Assembly (NCBI RefSeq): GCF_003938655.1
Contig: NZ_RJJT01000014.1
Location: forward strand, 1-64,000
From: Rhizobium pisi
GTDB lineage: Bacteria; Pseudomonadota; Alphaproteobacteria; Rhizobiales; Rhizobiaceae
DNA length: 64,000 bases
Reading direction: 5' to 3'
Positions 26,126-35,190 of this stretch are shown in pieces. The position numbers were made by a program, and so were the translations under genes. Position 1 is the first letter of the stretch, and each line of letters begins with the position of its first letter. The notes under the pieces are model-generated. The model was not told the origin of the DNA. It worked only from the letters and a program-made list of their open reading frames with translations, and did not search any database.

Positions 26126-26890
26126 ATGTGTGGACGTTTCGCTCTGACAAGCTCCAGCGCCGACGTGAGCGAGGTCTTCTCCGGGCTCGATCTCGACGAC
26201 TTTCCGGCGCGCTACAACATCGCGCCGACGCAGCCGATCCTCGTCGTCATTTCAGGTGAGGGCAGGGAGCGGGGCAGCAACTTGGCCGACCGTCGCGCCG
26301 TGCTCGTGCGCTGGGGGTTGACGCCGGCCTGGGTCAAGGACCCGAAGGAGTTCCCGCTGCTGATCAACGCCCGCGCCGAGACCGCGATCGGCAAGGCCTC
26401 CTTCCGCGCGGCCATGCGCCATCGCCGTGTGCTGATTCCGGCCTCCGGCTTTTATGAATGGCATCGTCCGTCAAAGGAAAGCGGCGAGCGGCCGCAGGCC
26501 TACTGGATCAGGCCGCGCCGGGGCGGGGTTATCGCCTTTGCCGGGCTGATGGAGACATGGTCCTCGGCCGACGGTTCCGAGGTCGATACCGGCGCGATCC
26601 TGACGACCGCGGCCAATTCCGGCATTTCAGCGATCCACGATCGCATGCCCGTCGTCATCAAACCGGAGGATTTCACGCGCTGGCTCGATTGCAAGACGCA
26701 GGAGCCCCGCGAGGTGGTCGACCTGATGCAGCCCGTCCAGGAGGATTTCTTCGAGGCGATACCGGTCTCCGACAATGTCAACAAGGTCGCCAATATGGGA
26801 CCTGACCTGCAGGAACCGGTCGTCATCGAAAAGCCGCCAAAGGCGCCTGAAAAGCAAAGGCCGGATGACGGCCAGCTCAGCTTCTTCTGA
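26126..26890 (+). CDS. SOS response-associated peptidase (HMCES/YedK, SRAP)
   Basis: A 254-residue protein that forms a stable thiazolidine cross-link with abasic sites in single-stranded DNA to shield them. The catalytic Cys2 follows the initiator Met (MCGRFALT). Also seen are RYNIAPTQ (Asn of the active site), NARAETAxxK-like NARAETAIGKASF, PASGFYEWHR (Glu), and IHDRMPVVI (His). Length is typical. No LexA-type SOS box was noticed upstream. Downstream is a 283-bp gap with a palindromic repeat. Confidence 0.93.
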   Translation: MCGRFALTSSSADVSEVFSGLDLDDFPARYNIAPTQPILVVISGEGRERGSNLADRRAVLVRWGLTPAWVKDPKEFPLLINARAETAIGKASFRAAMRHRRVLIPASGFYEWHRPSKESGERPQAYWIRPRRGGVIAFAGLMETWSSADGSEVDTGAILTTAANSGISAIHDRMPVVIKPEDFTRWLDCKTQEPREVVDLMQPVQEDFFEAIPVSDNVNKVANMGPDLQEPVVIEKPPKAPEKQRPDDGQLSFF

Positions 26891-27080
26891 AACTGTATCC
26901 GCCGCTTTTCACTCGGCGCCGTAATCGCTTCGTTCGTAATGTTCTTCGAGGGTAAGTTGGGGATCGGGCTCTGGATCACTCTTCGCCAGACCTGCCGCGT
27001 GGCGGGTTGGGACGGCATGATCGGCATCGCCATGAGGCTTTCGGCGATAAGTCCCCTTATTTCTTCGTCAGCTGTGCCTA

Positions 27081-27126
27081 ACGCATGTCACCCAAAAGCA
27101 CTTTTGTTTGGGATGACGAGATGCAT
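27081..27126. repeat. Imperfect palindromic intergenic repeat
   Basis: gcatgtcacccaaaa and a partly complementary tttgggatgacgagatgc flank a short loop. The arms resemble the second palindrome of RIME-like elements (gcatg.tcgcccgaaaa). It lies in the 283-bp gap after the SRAP gene, where no other gene was seen. Confidence 0.5.
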
Positions 27127-27173
27127 GGAGCCGGATCCGAAGGGCACGTGATTCCGGCTTGACGCGCAACGCT

Positions 27174-27320
27174 TCAAGCGGACTTCTTGACGCTTCCCGG
27201 CTTGTTCTTCGCCATCAACGACGCCGCGGCAACGGCCTTCAAACCGACTGGGCGGTAGTTGGCGGCGAGATCAGGCTTGGCCACCTGCTGTTCACCGGCA
27301 CTGCTCTTCTTCGAGGTCAC
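27174..27320 (-). CDS. Small basic hypothetical protein
   Basis: A 48-codon gene starting GTG with AAGGAG 6-8 nt upstream. The product begins MTSKKSSAGEQQVAKPD, contains NYRPVGLKAVAAASLMAKNK and ends KKSA. It is basic, Lys/Ala-rich and has no membrane segment. An inverted repeat gtcgc-agata-gcgac lies 52-66 nt upstream and may be an operator or leader hairpin. I do not recognise a named family. The strong ribosome site and coherent composition support a real gene. Confidence 0.65.
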   Translation of the reverse strand: MTSKKSSAGEQQVAKPDLAANYRPVGLKAVAAASLMAKNKPGSVKKSA

Positions 27321-27510
27321 GATACTCTCCTTACGTGGTTCTTCCCTGGGTATTTTATAATTTGTTGTTTCGTCGCAGATAGCGACAAAACAGAGACGCG
27401 TCCCATCAGGATTTGTAAACGCGCACCATAATTCGCGAGGCTTAACTGAAGCCTACGTTGGTTAATACTTACTGAAGAAGTTAAGACAGCGCCTTCCCGG
27501 GGGAAGGGCT

Positions 27511-28356
27511 CTAGATATGCCGGCCGATATCGTCGTCGCCGACGCCGGGTTCCTCGATCGTCAGCGTCCCGTATTTTCGACGCCATTTCCGTGCGCCGAA
27601 GGGAAGCGATATGAGGTAGGCGGCGACGGTAAAGACCATCACTTCCCAGGTGTAGCTCATCAGCAGAGCCACATAGAGCACGACGCCGAGCATCATCGGC
27701 AGCACGAGATCGCGCCGCAGCCGATTGCCTTCCGATTTGCCCGACCAGACCGGCAACCGGCTGATCAGCAGGAAGGCGATGGCGACGGTGTAGATCGACG
27801 AGATGAAGGCGAAGGTGCGGTCGGTCTCAAGCCCGAGGAAGCCGAGATAGACGGGCAAGAGCACCAGCATGGCGCCGGCCGGCGCCGGCACGCCGACGAA
27901 ATATTCCGACTGCCAGCTCGCCTTGTTCTCGCGTTCGGCCATGACGTTGAAGCGGGCAAGGCGAAGCCCGGCGGCGATCGCATAGATCAGCGCGGCGATC
28001 CAGCCGAGCGAGCGCGCCTGGTCGAGCGCGAAGACGTACACGACGAGGGCGGGTGCCACGCCGAAATTGACGATGTCGGCAAGCGAATCCATCTGTGCGC
28101 CGAACTTGGAGGTCGCCTTCATCAGCCGCGCCACGCGCCCGTCGATGCCGTCGAGGAAGGCGGCGAGCAGCACCATGGCGACAGCGAGCTCGTAGCGATT
28201 CTCGAAAGCGAGCCGGATGCCGGTCAGCCCCGCACAGATCGCCAGAATGGTGATCAGGTTCGGAAAGACGAGCCGGAGCGGGATTTCGCGCAAACGCGGG
28301 CCGCGGGCGGAATCATCAGGTCCATTGGGCTCGAAGGGTGGAAAGGGCGTTTCCAT
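27511..28356 (-). CDS. pssA: CDP-diacylglycerol--serine O-phosphatidyltransferase
   Basis: Makes phosphatidylserine from CDP-diacylglycerol and serine in the inner membrane. The 281-residue protein carries the CDP-alcohol phosphotransferase motif D-G-x2-A-R-x8-G-x3-D-x3-D (DGRVARLM...GAQMDSLAD) near residues 75-97, and about seven hydrophobic helices. The start at 28356 (METPFPPF) sits 10 nt after the psd stop, with AGGA upstream; longer in-frame starts lie inside psd. The psd-pssA operon is the rhizobial route to phosphatidylethanolamine and then, by methylation, phosphatidylcholine. Confidence 0.93.
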   Translation of the reverse strand: METPFPPFEPNGPDDSARGPRLREIPLRLVFPNLITILAICAGLTGIRLAFENRYELAVAMVLLAAFLDGIDGRVARLMKATSKFGAQMDSLADIVNFGVAPALVVYVFALDQARSLGWIAALIYAIAAGLRLARFNVMAERENKASWQSEYFVGVPAPAGAMLVLLPVYLGFLGLETDRTFAFISSIYTVAIAFLLISRLPVWSGKSEGNRLRRDLVLPMMLGVVLYVALLMSYTWEVMVFTVAAYLISLPFGARKWRRKYGTLTIEEPGVGDDDIGRHI

Positions 28357-28366
28357 ATCGGCGTTC

Positions 28367-29065
28367 CTAGCTGCGGCGGCTGATGACGGGACCCTTGGCC
28401 GAGGCGAATTCGGCGATAACAGTTTCTCCGGCAACCGCCGTCTGGCCGAGCGCGACGCGCGGCGCGGCACCTGCCGGCAGGAATACGTCGAGCCGCGAAC
28501 CGAAACGGATCAGCCCGAAGCGCTCGCCGGCATCCAACGGTTCATTGGCATTGGCCCAGCAGAGGATACGCCGCGCGACGAGGCCGGCAATCTGGACGAC
28601 GCCGATCTGTCCATGGCGGGTTTCGATCACCAGCCCGTTGCGCTCATTGTCCTCGCTTGCCTTGTCGAGTTCGGCATTGACGAAGCTGCCGGAGCGGTAA
28701 TTGATGCTGACGATGCGCCCACGCATCGGCGCCCGGTTCACATGGCAATTGAAGACGTTCATGAAGACCGAGATGCGCAGCATCGGCTCGGAACCGAGGT
28801 TGAGCTCGGCCGGCGGGGTGACCATCTGGATCGCCGAGACCTTGCCGTCGGCAGGAGAGATCACCAGATCGTCGTCCTGCGGGGTCACGCGCTCCGGATC
28901 ACGGAAGAAATAGGCGCACCAGAGCGTGAAGATCATGCCGACCCAGAAGAGCGGCTTGAAGATCCAGCCCAAGACCAGCGATGCGACGAAGAAGGCGGCG
29001 ACGAAGGGATAACCCTCCTTATGCACGGGGACGATCGTGTTGCGAACCGTGTTGAACAGGCTCAT
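28367..29065 (-). CDS. psd: Phosphatidylserine decarboxylase proenzyme
   Basis: Converts phosphatidylserine to phosphatidylethanolamine. The 232-residue form is the short class found in Rhizobiales. Self-cleavage to give the pyruvoyl group is expected at Gly-Ser in IRFGSRLDVFLP (Ser190). An N-terminal hydrophobic segment (about residues 20-55) anchors it. NCHVNRAPMRG is the conserved His region. GGAG precedes the ATG by 10 nt. It is transcribed just ahead of pssA. Confidence 0.94.
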   Translation of the reverse strand: MSLFNTVRNTIVPVHKEGYPFVAAFFVASLVLGWIFKPLFWVGMIFTLWCAYFFRDPERVTPQDDDLVISPADGKVSAIQMVTPPAELNLGSEPMLRISVFMNVFNCHVNRAPMRGRIVSINYRSGSFVNAELDKASEDNERNGLVIETRHGQIGVVQIAGLVARRILCWANANEPLDAGERFGLIRFGSRLDVFLPAGAAPRVALGQTAVAGETVIAEFASAKGPVISRRS

Positions 29066-29191
29066 GGCTGCCGGTCTCCTTGCGTTGTCGTTTTTTGCTG
29101 GTTAGCGAAAAACCGTCTCCGGGGCAATGCTGTCGCCCTGGCCCTGGTTCCCGCGCCGGGGTTCTGAACAATAAAAGCCGGCGCTGCCCAC

Positions 29192-31069
29192 TCAGCTTGC
29201 CGGGGCAAGCCGCGTAATCACGCCCATATCGTCGCTTTCGCGCACCTGCTTCAGGTGCTCCTCGGCTTGCGTCGCCTCGCGCTGGCGGTTCCACATCGAG
29301 GCATAGAGGCCGCTCTTTTCGAGAAGGACGGCATGTGTTCCGCGCTCGGCGATCTCGCCGCTTTTCAGCACGATGATCTCATCGGCGCTGATGACCGTCG
29401 AAAGCCGGTGGGCGATAACAAGCGTCGTGCGGTTCTTCGAAACCACGTCGAGTGCTGTCTGGATTTCCCGTTCCGTCGTCGTGTCGAGTGCCGATGTCGC
29501 TTCGTCGAGGATCAGGATCGGCGGTGCCTTAAGGATGGTGCGGGCGATCGCCACGCGCTGCTTCTCGCCGCCCGAAAGCTTCAGCCCGCGTTCACCGACC
29601 TTGGTCTCGAAACCTTCGGGCAGCATCTCGATGAAATGCGCGATCTGCGCCACTTCGGCGGCCGCAAAGACTTCGCCGTCACTCGCCGATGTGCGGCCGT
29701 AGCGGATGTTATAGGCGACCGTGTCGTTGAAGAGCACGGTGTCCTGCGGCACCATGCCGATGGCTGTCCGCAGGCTCTTCTGTGTCACTGTGCGGATATC
29801 CTGGCCGTCGACGGTGATTGCGCCGCTCTGGATATCGTAGAAACGATAGAGCAGGCGCGACAGCGTCGATTTGCCGGCACCTGACGGGCCGACGACGGCG
29901 ACCGTCTTGCCGGCCGGCACCTCGAAGGAGATGCCCTTCAGAATCGGACGGGCTGGATCATAGGAGAAGTGCACGTCCTTGAAGGAGATCGCGCCCTGGC
30001 CGATCCGAAGCTCGGCCGCGTCAGGCGCGTCCTTGACCTCGGCCTTCACTTCCAGAAGGTCGAACATTTGCTCGATGTCGGTCAGCCCCTGGCGGATTTC
30101 GCGATAGACGAAACCGATGAAATTGAGCGGCACGGAAAGCTGCAGCAGCATCGAATTGACGAAGACGAAATCGCCGACCGTCTGCTCGCCACGCTGAACG
30201 GCCATCGCCGACAGCACCAGCATGATGGTCGTGCCGATGCCGAAGATGACGCCCTGGCCGAAGTTCAGCCAGCCGAGCGAGGTCCAGACCTCGGTCGCCG
30301 CCTTCTCGTAGCGTTCCATCGATTTGTCGAAACGCTTGGCCTCCATCTCCTCATTGCCGAAATATTTGACGGTCTCGAAATTGAGGAGGGAGTCGATCGC
30401 CTTGGTGTTGGCGTCGGTATCGCTGTCGTTCATCGACCGGCGGATGGCAATGCGCCAGTCGGACGCGCGGATCGTGAACCAGATATAGGCCCAGACCGTG
30501 AAGGCGGTGACGGCGAGATAGGAGAAGCCATAGCCCCACCAGAAAATCACTGCCGTCAGCAAGAATTCGATGACTGTCGGGACCGTATTGAGGATCGTGA
30601 AGCGCACGATCGTCTCGATGCCCTTGGTGCCGCGCTCAATGATGCGCGAAAGCCCGCCGGTCTTGCGCTCCAGATGGAAGCGCAGCGACAGTTCATGCAT
30701 GTGCACGAAGGTCTTGAAGGCGAGCTGGCGCACCGCATGCTGCCCGACGCTGGCAAAAAGCGCGTCGCGCAGCTGGTTGAGGCCGAGCTGGATCAGCCGG
30801 GTGACGTTATAGGCGATGACAAGCGCGATGGCACCGGCAAGGAGCGGCGGCACGGTGCCGGCGAGATCCATCCTGCCGTTCAGCGCATCGGTCGACCATT
30901 TGAAGAAATAGGGGACGAGCAGCAGCACGAACTTCGAGATCAACAGGTAGACCGAGGCCCAGACGACGCGCATCTTGAGATCTGCCCGACCAGCCGGCCA
31001 CATATAGGGCCAGAGGTTGAGAAGCGTCCGCAGCAGGTGGGATTCAGAGACTGTCTTGCCGTTTGCCAT
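29192..31069 (-). CDS. ABC exporter, Atm1/HMT-type (fused permease-ATPase)
   Basis: A 625-residue half-transporter. The N-terminal membrane domain (about residues 40-330) has six helices. The ATPase domain (about 360-600) has Walker A GPSGAGKST, signature LSGGEKQRVAIARTIL, Walker B ILILDEAT and the H-loop IAHRLST. Sequence features such as TDALNGR and the region before the ATPase match the Atm1/ABCB7/HMT1 class, which in bacteria exports glutathione-linked metal or sulfur species (family knowledge). The start at 31069 has GGAG upstream; 32 extra residues of an in-frame extension are rejected. Confidence 0.92.
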   Translation of the reverse strand: MANGKTVSESHLLRTLLNLWPYMWPAGRADLKMRVVWASVYLLISKFVLLLVPYFFKWSTDALNGRMDLAGTVPPLLAGAIALVIAYNVTRLIQLGLNQLRDALFASVGQHAVRQLAFKTFVHMHELSLRFHLERKTGGLSRIIERGTKGIETIVRFTILNTVPTVIEFLLTAVIFWWGYGFSYLAVTAFTVWAYIWFTIRASDWRIAIRRSMNDSDTDANTKAIDSLLNFETVKYFGNEEMEAKRFDKSMERYEKAATEVWTSLGWLNFGQGVIFGIGTTIMLVLSAMAVQRGEQTVGDFVFVNSMLLQLSVPLNFIGFVYREIRQGLTDIEQMFDLLEVKAEVKDAPDAAELRIGQGAISFKDVHFSYDPARPILKGISFEVPAGKTVAVVGPSGAGKSTLSRLLYRFYDIQSGAITVDGQDIRTVTQKSLRTAIGMVPQDTVLFNDTVAYNIRYGRTSASDGEVFAAAEVAQIAHFIEMLPEGFETKVGERGLKLSGGEKQRVAIARTILKAPPILILDEATSALDTTTEREIQTALDVVSKNRTTLVIAHRLSTVISADEIIVLKSGEIAERGTHAVLLEKSGLYASMWNRQREATQAEEHLKQVRESDDMGVITRLAPAS

Positions 31070-31225
31070 GGGTGTCTCCAGCCCGGATGAAATTTGCCGC
31101 GGTTGCGGCGCTTCTATGCCGTCAAAAGCACGAGCCCGGAGCGTGCCCGAAAGCGCTTCCCGCAACCCGCAGGCGCCATCGCCAGATAGGGTGCCGGATC
31201 GACGAATACAACAGTTGCGGGGTTG

Positions 31226-31262
31226 AGGAAAAGAGAAGCCGGGCGGTTATGCCGCCCGGCCC
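31226..31262 (-). terminator. Rho-independent terminator after the LysM gene
   Basis: The stem gccgggcgg / ccgcccggc has a 4-5-nt loop. Read on the minus strand it is followed by ttctcttttcctc, just after the LysM gene stop. It separates that gene from the ABC exporter. Confidence 0.8.
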
Positions 31263-31282
31263 CGTCATGCTGTTTTTGAAGC

Positions 31283-33310
31283 CTAGAGGTGCTGGCCGGA
31301 AAGGCGCTTGCGGTGCAGCTCTTCGGCGTTCGGCAATGCATCCTTCGGCAGGCCGAAGATCTGGCCGGGGCGGATGCGATCCGGATCGACGATCTTGTCC
31401 TCGTTGGCGATGTAGATCGTCGTATAGCGAACGCCGAGGCCATAGGTGCGGCGCGAAATCTGCCACAGGGTGTCGCCGCGGCGAATGATGACCGCCGCGT
31501 TGTTTGCCGTCAGCGGCGCTTGCTCGATCGTCTTCGGCTCGTTGCTGGCCGCCTCATTTGCAGCCGGTGCCGCCGGCGCAGGTGTCGCGGTGAGTTCGGC
31601 GATGATTGCGCCGAGCTGGTCGAGCGAAGCGCCGACCGATTTCTCATCCCTGGGCAGACCCTGTATCAGTTTCAGCGCTTTGGCGGCGGTCTGCGAGGCC
31701 GAGCCGGAGGCTTGCTTGAAGGCGTCGGAGGCATCGACCGCCGGGCGGAAGTCCGCGACCGAGCGTAGCGCGAATTCCGTTGCCGAGCGTGCTGCCGCAA
31801 GCTGTTCGGCGCCGGGTTGCTTGCCGTCGGCAAACAGCCCCTTCAGCAGACCGAAGGCCTTGCCGGCCTCGGCCTTGCGTTTGCCGAGCTCGCCTTCGTC
31901 AAGCGGCACGAGCGAAGAGCCGCTGCTTGCCTCGGCTGGAACGGATTGCGCGGCAACCCTTATCTGATCGCCCGCCGGGCGGTTGAAGTTCACCGAAGCG
32001 CGCACGATCACCTTGCCGGCGGGATCGACGACATCGACGCGAATCTTGTGGTCGCCGACCGAGAGCGCCACGACGCCGTCGATGACGAAATGGCCGTCGG
32101 AGCCGGCCGTGTCCTGGCCGACGAGGCTGTCGTCGGCATAACCGATAACCTTAGCGTTGGAGCGTGTCGTTCCGGCAATGAAGATCTTGTTGCCTTCGAT
32201 CTCGACGGCATTGACCATCACATCGGGCGCGACTGTCTTGTCGGGTGCGGCCGTGCCGGGAATGGTGGGCTGGGCGTTGCCCGAGGAGGCATCGGGCAGG
32301 CCCGGCGTCTGCAGTGCCAGTTCGCCGGTCGGTGCAGGCGCAGCCGAGGTTTCCCTCGTTGCCGGCTTGTCCGCAGGCGGCGACGCCGGATTGGAGGCGT
32401 CGGCGACTTCGGTTCCGCCCTTCGGCGCGGTGATGATGCGGCTCGCCGCGCCGGGTTTGGAAACCATGGCAAGCAGGTTGGCGCCATTGCCGTCCTTCGG
32501 CACGGAAATGGTCGCGACCTCTTCGGAAAGCGTGCTCTTGCCGTCTTTGCCGGTGAACTTGAGCACAAGCTGGTGGTCGCCCGCCGGAAGCGGATCGTCA
32601 AGCACGGCAGCGAAATCGCCGCTCGCATCGACATTGGCCGTGGTCACCACCTTTTCGCCGTCGAGCACCTCGAGCTTGCCGTTCGGTTCGGCCGAGCCGG
32701 CAATCACGGTCGAGCCGTCGGGCTCGACGCGTAGCACGTCGAAGGCCGGAAGCTTCGGGCCGGCATCCTTCGCTGCCGCAGCCGCTGCGGCAGGTTCGGG
32801 CGCGCCGGCCAGCGCGGCCTCGGCCTTGGCGATCGCGGCAAGCGCATCGGCGACATTCTCAGGCAGCGACTGCACGATGGCAAGCGCCTTGGTCGCGCCG
32901 TCCTTGGCCTTCGCGGCAAGGGTCTGGGTCGTGGGATCGAGCCCTTCGGGGATTATGAAATCGGCTAGCGTCTTCAACGCGCCCACTGCCTTGGTCTTGG
33001 AGGCGGTGAGCACGTCCGCAGTGGGCCCCTTGCCGTCGGCAAACAGTGTCCTGAGTTCGCTGAGTGAAGTGCCCGCACTGGCGGTGAGGCGGCTCACCTG
33101 ATCGGCAACCGCAGCCGAGTCGGCTACAGCGGAGCGCGATGTCTTTGCCGACTCGTTAACCGTGTTCTTGAGGTCCGTGCTCGCCTGGTTGATGGCGTCG
33201 CCGACTTTGGCTGCATCCCCGCCGATGCGCGGCATGACGAAAAACACCATCAGTAAGATTGCGATTACGAGGACTGCAAGGGCCAGCAAGCCGGCACGGT
33301 TCTTCATCAT
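31283..33310 (-). CDS. Membrane-anchored LysM protein with duplicated helical and Ig-like domains
   Basis: A 675-residue protein. An N-terminal anchor helix (about residues 4-25) is followed by two pairs of domains in a mirrored order: a helical unit (about 55-165), an Ig-like domain (about 180-265), a linker rich in Pro/Ala/Ser, a second Ig-like domain (about 355-435) and a second helical unit (about 460-565). It ends in one LysM peptidoglycan-binding domain (IIRRGDTLWQISRRTYG). The start at 33310 follows GGGAG by 6 nt. Its role in the envelope is inferred, not known. Confidence 0.9.
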   Translation of the reverse strand: MMKNRAGLLALAVLVIAILLMVFFVMPRIGGDAAKVGDAINQASTDLKNTVNESAKTSRSAVADSAAVADQVSRLTASAGTSLSELRTLFADGKGPTADVLTASKTKAVGALKTLADFIIPEGLDPTTQTLAAKAKDGATKALAIVQSLPENVADALAAIAKAEAALAGAPEPAAAAAAAKDAGPKLPAFDVLRVEPDGSTVIAGSAEPNGKLEVLDGEKVVTTANVDASGDFAAVLDDPLPAGDHQLVLKFTGKDGKSTLSEEVATISVPKDGNGANLLAMVSKPGAASRIITAPKGGTEVADASNPASPPADKPATRETSAAPAPTGELALQTPGLPDASSGNAQPTIPGTAAPDKTVAPDVMVNAVEIEGNKIFIAGTTRSNAKVIGYADDSLVGQDTAGSDGHFVIDGVVALSVGDHKIRVDVVDPAGKVIVRASVNFNRPAGDQIRVAAQSVPAEASSGSSLVPLDEGELGKRKAEAGKAFGLLKGLFADGKQPGAEQLAAARSATEFALRSVADFRPAVDASDAFKQASGSASQTAAKALKLIQGLPRDEKSVGASLDQLGAIIAELTATPAPAAPAANEAASNEPKTIEQAPLTANNAAVIIRRGDTLWQISRRTYGLGVRYTTIYIANEDKIVDPDRIRPGQIFGLPKDALPNAEELHRKRLSGQHL

Positions 33311-33465
33311 TATGTCTCCCAAGGCGGCAATTTGCCGTAGTAACCAAAATTGCTAGCGATTCCCGTTGCTTTCCACAAGCATTCAAAGCAATTAGGCAAG
33401 CTAGGCACGCTGCTTTTCACTCAATTTTCTTGACTGCATTGAAATGGAATAGTTGTTTTGCCCTC

Positions 33466-34089
33466 ATGACCGAACAATCTGTATCGATTCGATCCATCTG
33501 CGTTTACTGCGGCTCCAGGCCGGGACGCGATCCCTCTCACATGGCGGCCGGGCGTGCTCTCGGAAGAGAGATCGCCGAATACGGCCTGCGCCTCGTCTAT
33601 GGCGGGGGAACCAAAGGCATCATGGGCGCGGTTGCCAGCGGGACGCTTTCAGGCGGCGGTCAGGTCACAGGCATCATTCCCGAGTTCCTGATCGACATGG
33701 AAGCGACTCGCCACTCGCTCGGTCAGCTGAACGAACTTATTGTAACCCCTGACATGCACGCGCGCAAACACACGATGTTCGAGCGCTCCGATGCCTTCGT
33801 AGCACTACCCGGCGGCATCGGCACGCTGGAGGAGATCGTTGAGATCATGACCTGGGCGCAGCTCGGCCGCCACGAGAAGCCGATGGTTTTTGCCAACATC
33901 AACGGCTTCTGGGATCCGATGATGGAACTGATGCGCCATATGACCGATGAAGGCTTCCTGCACACCGCCCACCGGGTGCAGCCGCTAATCGTCGACGAGG
34001 TCTCCGGCATCATTCCGGCAATCATGGCCCAGGCCGCCCAGCTTGCTGCCGATCGTGACGGCGAGGACGAGGTGATTTCGAAGATGTAG
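33466..34089 (+). CDS. LOG-family nucleotide 5'-monophosphate phosphoribohydrolase
   Basis: A 207-residue Rossmann-fold protein with GGGTKGIMG and PGGIGTLEE, the signatures of the LOG / TIGR00730 family. Members release free base from cytokinin ribotides or other nucleoside monophosphates. In plant-associated bacteria it is sometimes linked to cytokinin production, but most are housekeeping, so the cytokinin role is only possible. The ATG at 33466 starts MTEQSVSIRSICVYCGS; longer in-frame reads run into the divergent LysM gene region and are rejected. Confidence 0.9.
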   Translation: MTEQSVSIRSICVYCGSRPGRDPSHMAAGRALGREIAEYGLRLVYGGGTKGIMGAVASGTLSGGGQVTGIIPEFLIDMEATRHSLGQLNELIVTPDMHARKHTMFERSDAFVALPGGIGTLEEIVEIMTWAQLGRHEKPMVFANINGFWDPMMELMRHMTDEGFLHTAHRVQPLIVDEVSGIIPAIMAQAAQLAADRDGEDEVISKM

Positions 34090-34113
34090 GCGGGCTGGTG
34101 ACGACCCGCGGCT

Positions 34114-35028
34114 TCAGCGCCCGCGGCTTGTCCGCAGCATCGACCAGCTATAGAGGAACAGCCCCGCCCAGATCAGCGGGAAGGCGATCATGCGCGCTGT
34201 GCCGAGTGGCTCGTGGAAGGCGAAGACGGCGATCAGGAAGATCATCGTCGGCGCGATATACTGCATGATACCGATCGTCGAGAGCTTCAGAAGCTTGGCG
34301 CCGTTTGCGTAGATCATCAGCGGCACGGCGGTGATGAGGCCGCAGCCGAGCAGCAAGGCCGTGTCGGCAAAGCCGGTGCGATAGAGATGGCCTTGGCCGC
34401 TGCCGAATTCGAGATAAAGGATGTAGAGGAGGGCCGGTCCGCTGAGGAGCAGCACTTCGAGGAAGAACCCCTGGTTCGGCCCGAGCGGCAGCGTCTTGCG
34501 GAACAGGGCGTAGAAACCCCAGGAGATCGCCAGCGTCAGCGCCACCCACGGAATGCCGCCGCTATCGAATGCGAGAACGACGACGGCGAGCGCTGCAAGC
34601 GCGATCGCCGCGATTTGCAGCGACTGCAGCTTCTCCTTGAGGAGAACCGATCCCAGGAAGATGCTGAACAGCGGATTGATGAAATAGCCGAGTGCCGCAT
34701 CGAGCGAATGGCCGGCGCCGATCGCCCAGACGTATGTGCCCCAATTGACGGTGATCAGCGATGCCGTCAGCGCCGCCATCGCCAGCATGCGCGGCGAGCG
34801 GAGTGCTGTGCGGATATCCCCAGTGCGTCCGAGCACGATCAGCACGATGCCAGCCAGCGGCAGCGACCAGACGATGCGGTGCGCAATCACCTCGGCCGGC
34901 GAAATATGCGCCAGCGCCTTCATGTAGATCGGCAGGAAGCCCCAGAGCAGATAGGCCGTGAGCGCGAAGGCGAAACCGCGCGGACTGTCTTCGTTCTTAG
35001 CCAACGGAACGGATGCATCGGTCGACAT
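34114..35028 (-). CDS. rarD: EamA-family transporter, RarD type
   Basis: A 304-residue inner-membrane protein with about ten helices and two EamA repeats. The N-terminal FALTAYLLWGFLPIYMKAL with HRIVWSLP and the later GYFINPLFSIFLG are the RarD landmarks. Family members export drugs or metabolites, but substrates are mostly unproven. The gene is convergent with the LOG gene (24-nt gap) and divergent from cimA's far side. The ribosome site is weak. Confidence 0.9.
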   Translation of the reverse strand: MSTDASVPLAKNEDSPRGFAFALTAYLLWGFLPIYMKALAHISPAEVIAHRIVWSLPLAGIVLIVLGRTGDIRTALRSPRMLAMAALTASLITVNWGTYVWAIGAGHSLDAALGYFINPLFSIFLGSVLLKEKLQSLQIAAIALAALAVVVLAFDSGGIPWVALTLAISWGFYALFRKTLPLGPNQGFFLEVLLLSGPALLYILYLEFGSGQGHLYRTGFADTALLLGCGLITAVPLMIYANGAKLLKLSTIGIMQYIAPTMIFLIAVFAFHEPLGTARMIAFPLIWAGLFLYSWSMLRTSRGR

Positions 35029-35190
35029 CGAGTGTTTCCATCTTTGTTCTTCTTCTGATCCGGCCTAGCTTAAGCGCCGTGAATAGGCCAATTCATTTCG
35101 TTGAATGAAGGGTAAGAGGATCTGAAGCGGAACGAGGCGATGGCGGCAAAGGTCGGCATCACCCTCCCACGCGGAACCGGCGGAACAGAC

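Noticed and set aside
26939..27151. 70-codon plus-strand frame after the SRAP gene
   Set aside because: No ribosome site, no recognised features, and it overlaps the palindromic repeat.
29969..31090. Long plus-strand frame opposite the ABC exporter
   Set aside because: It is a shadow of the ABC gene; Walker and signature motifs lie on the minus strand.
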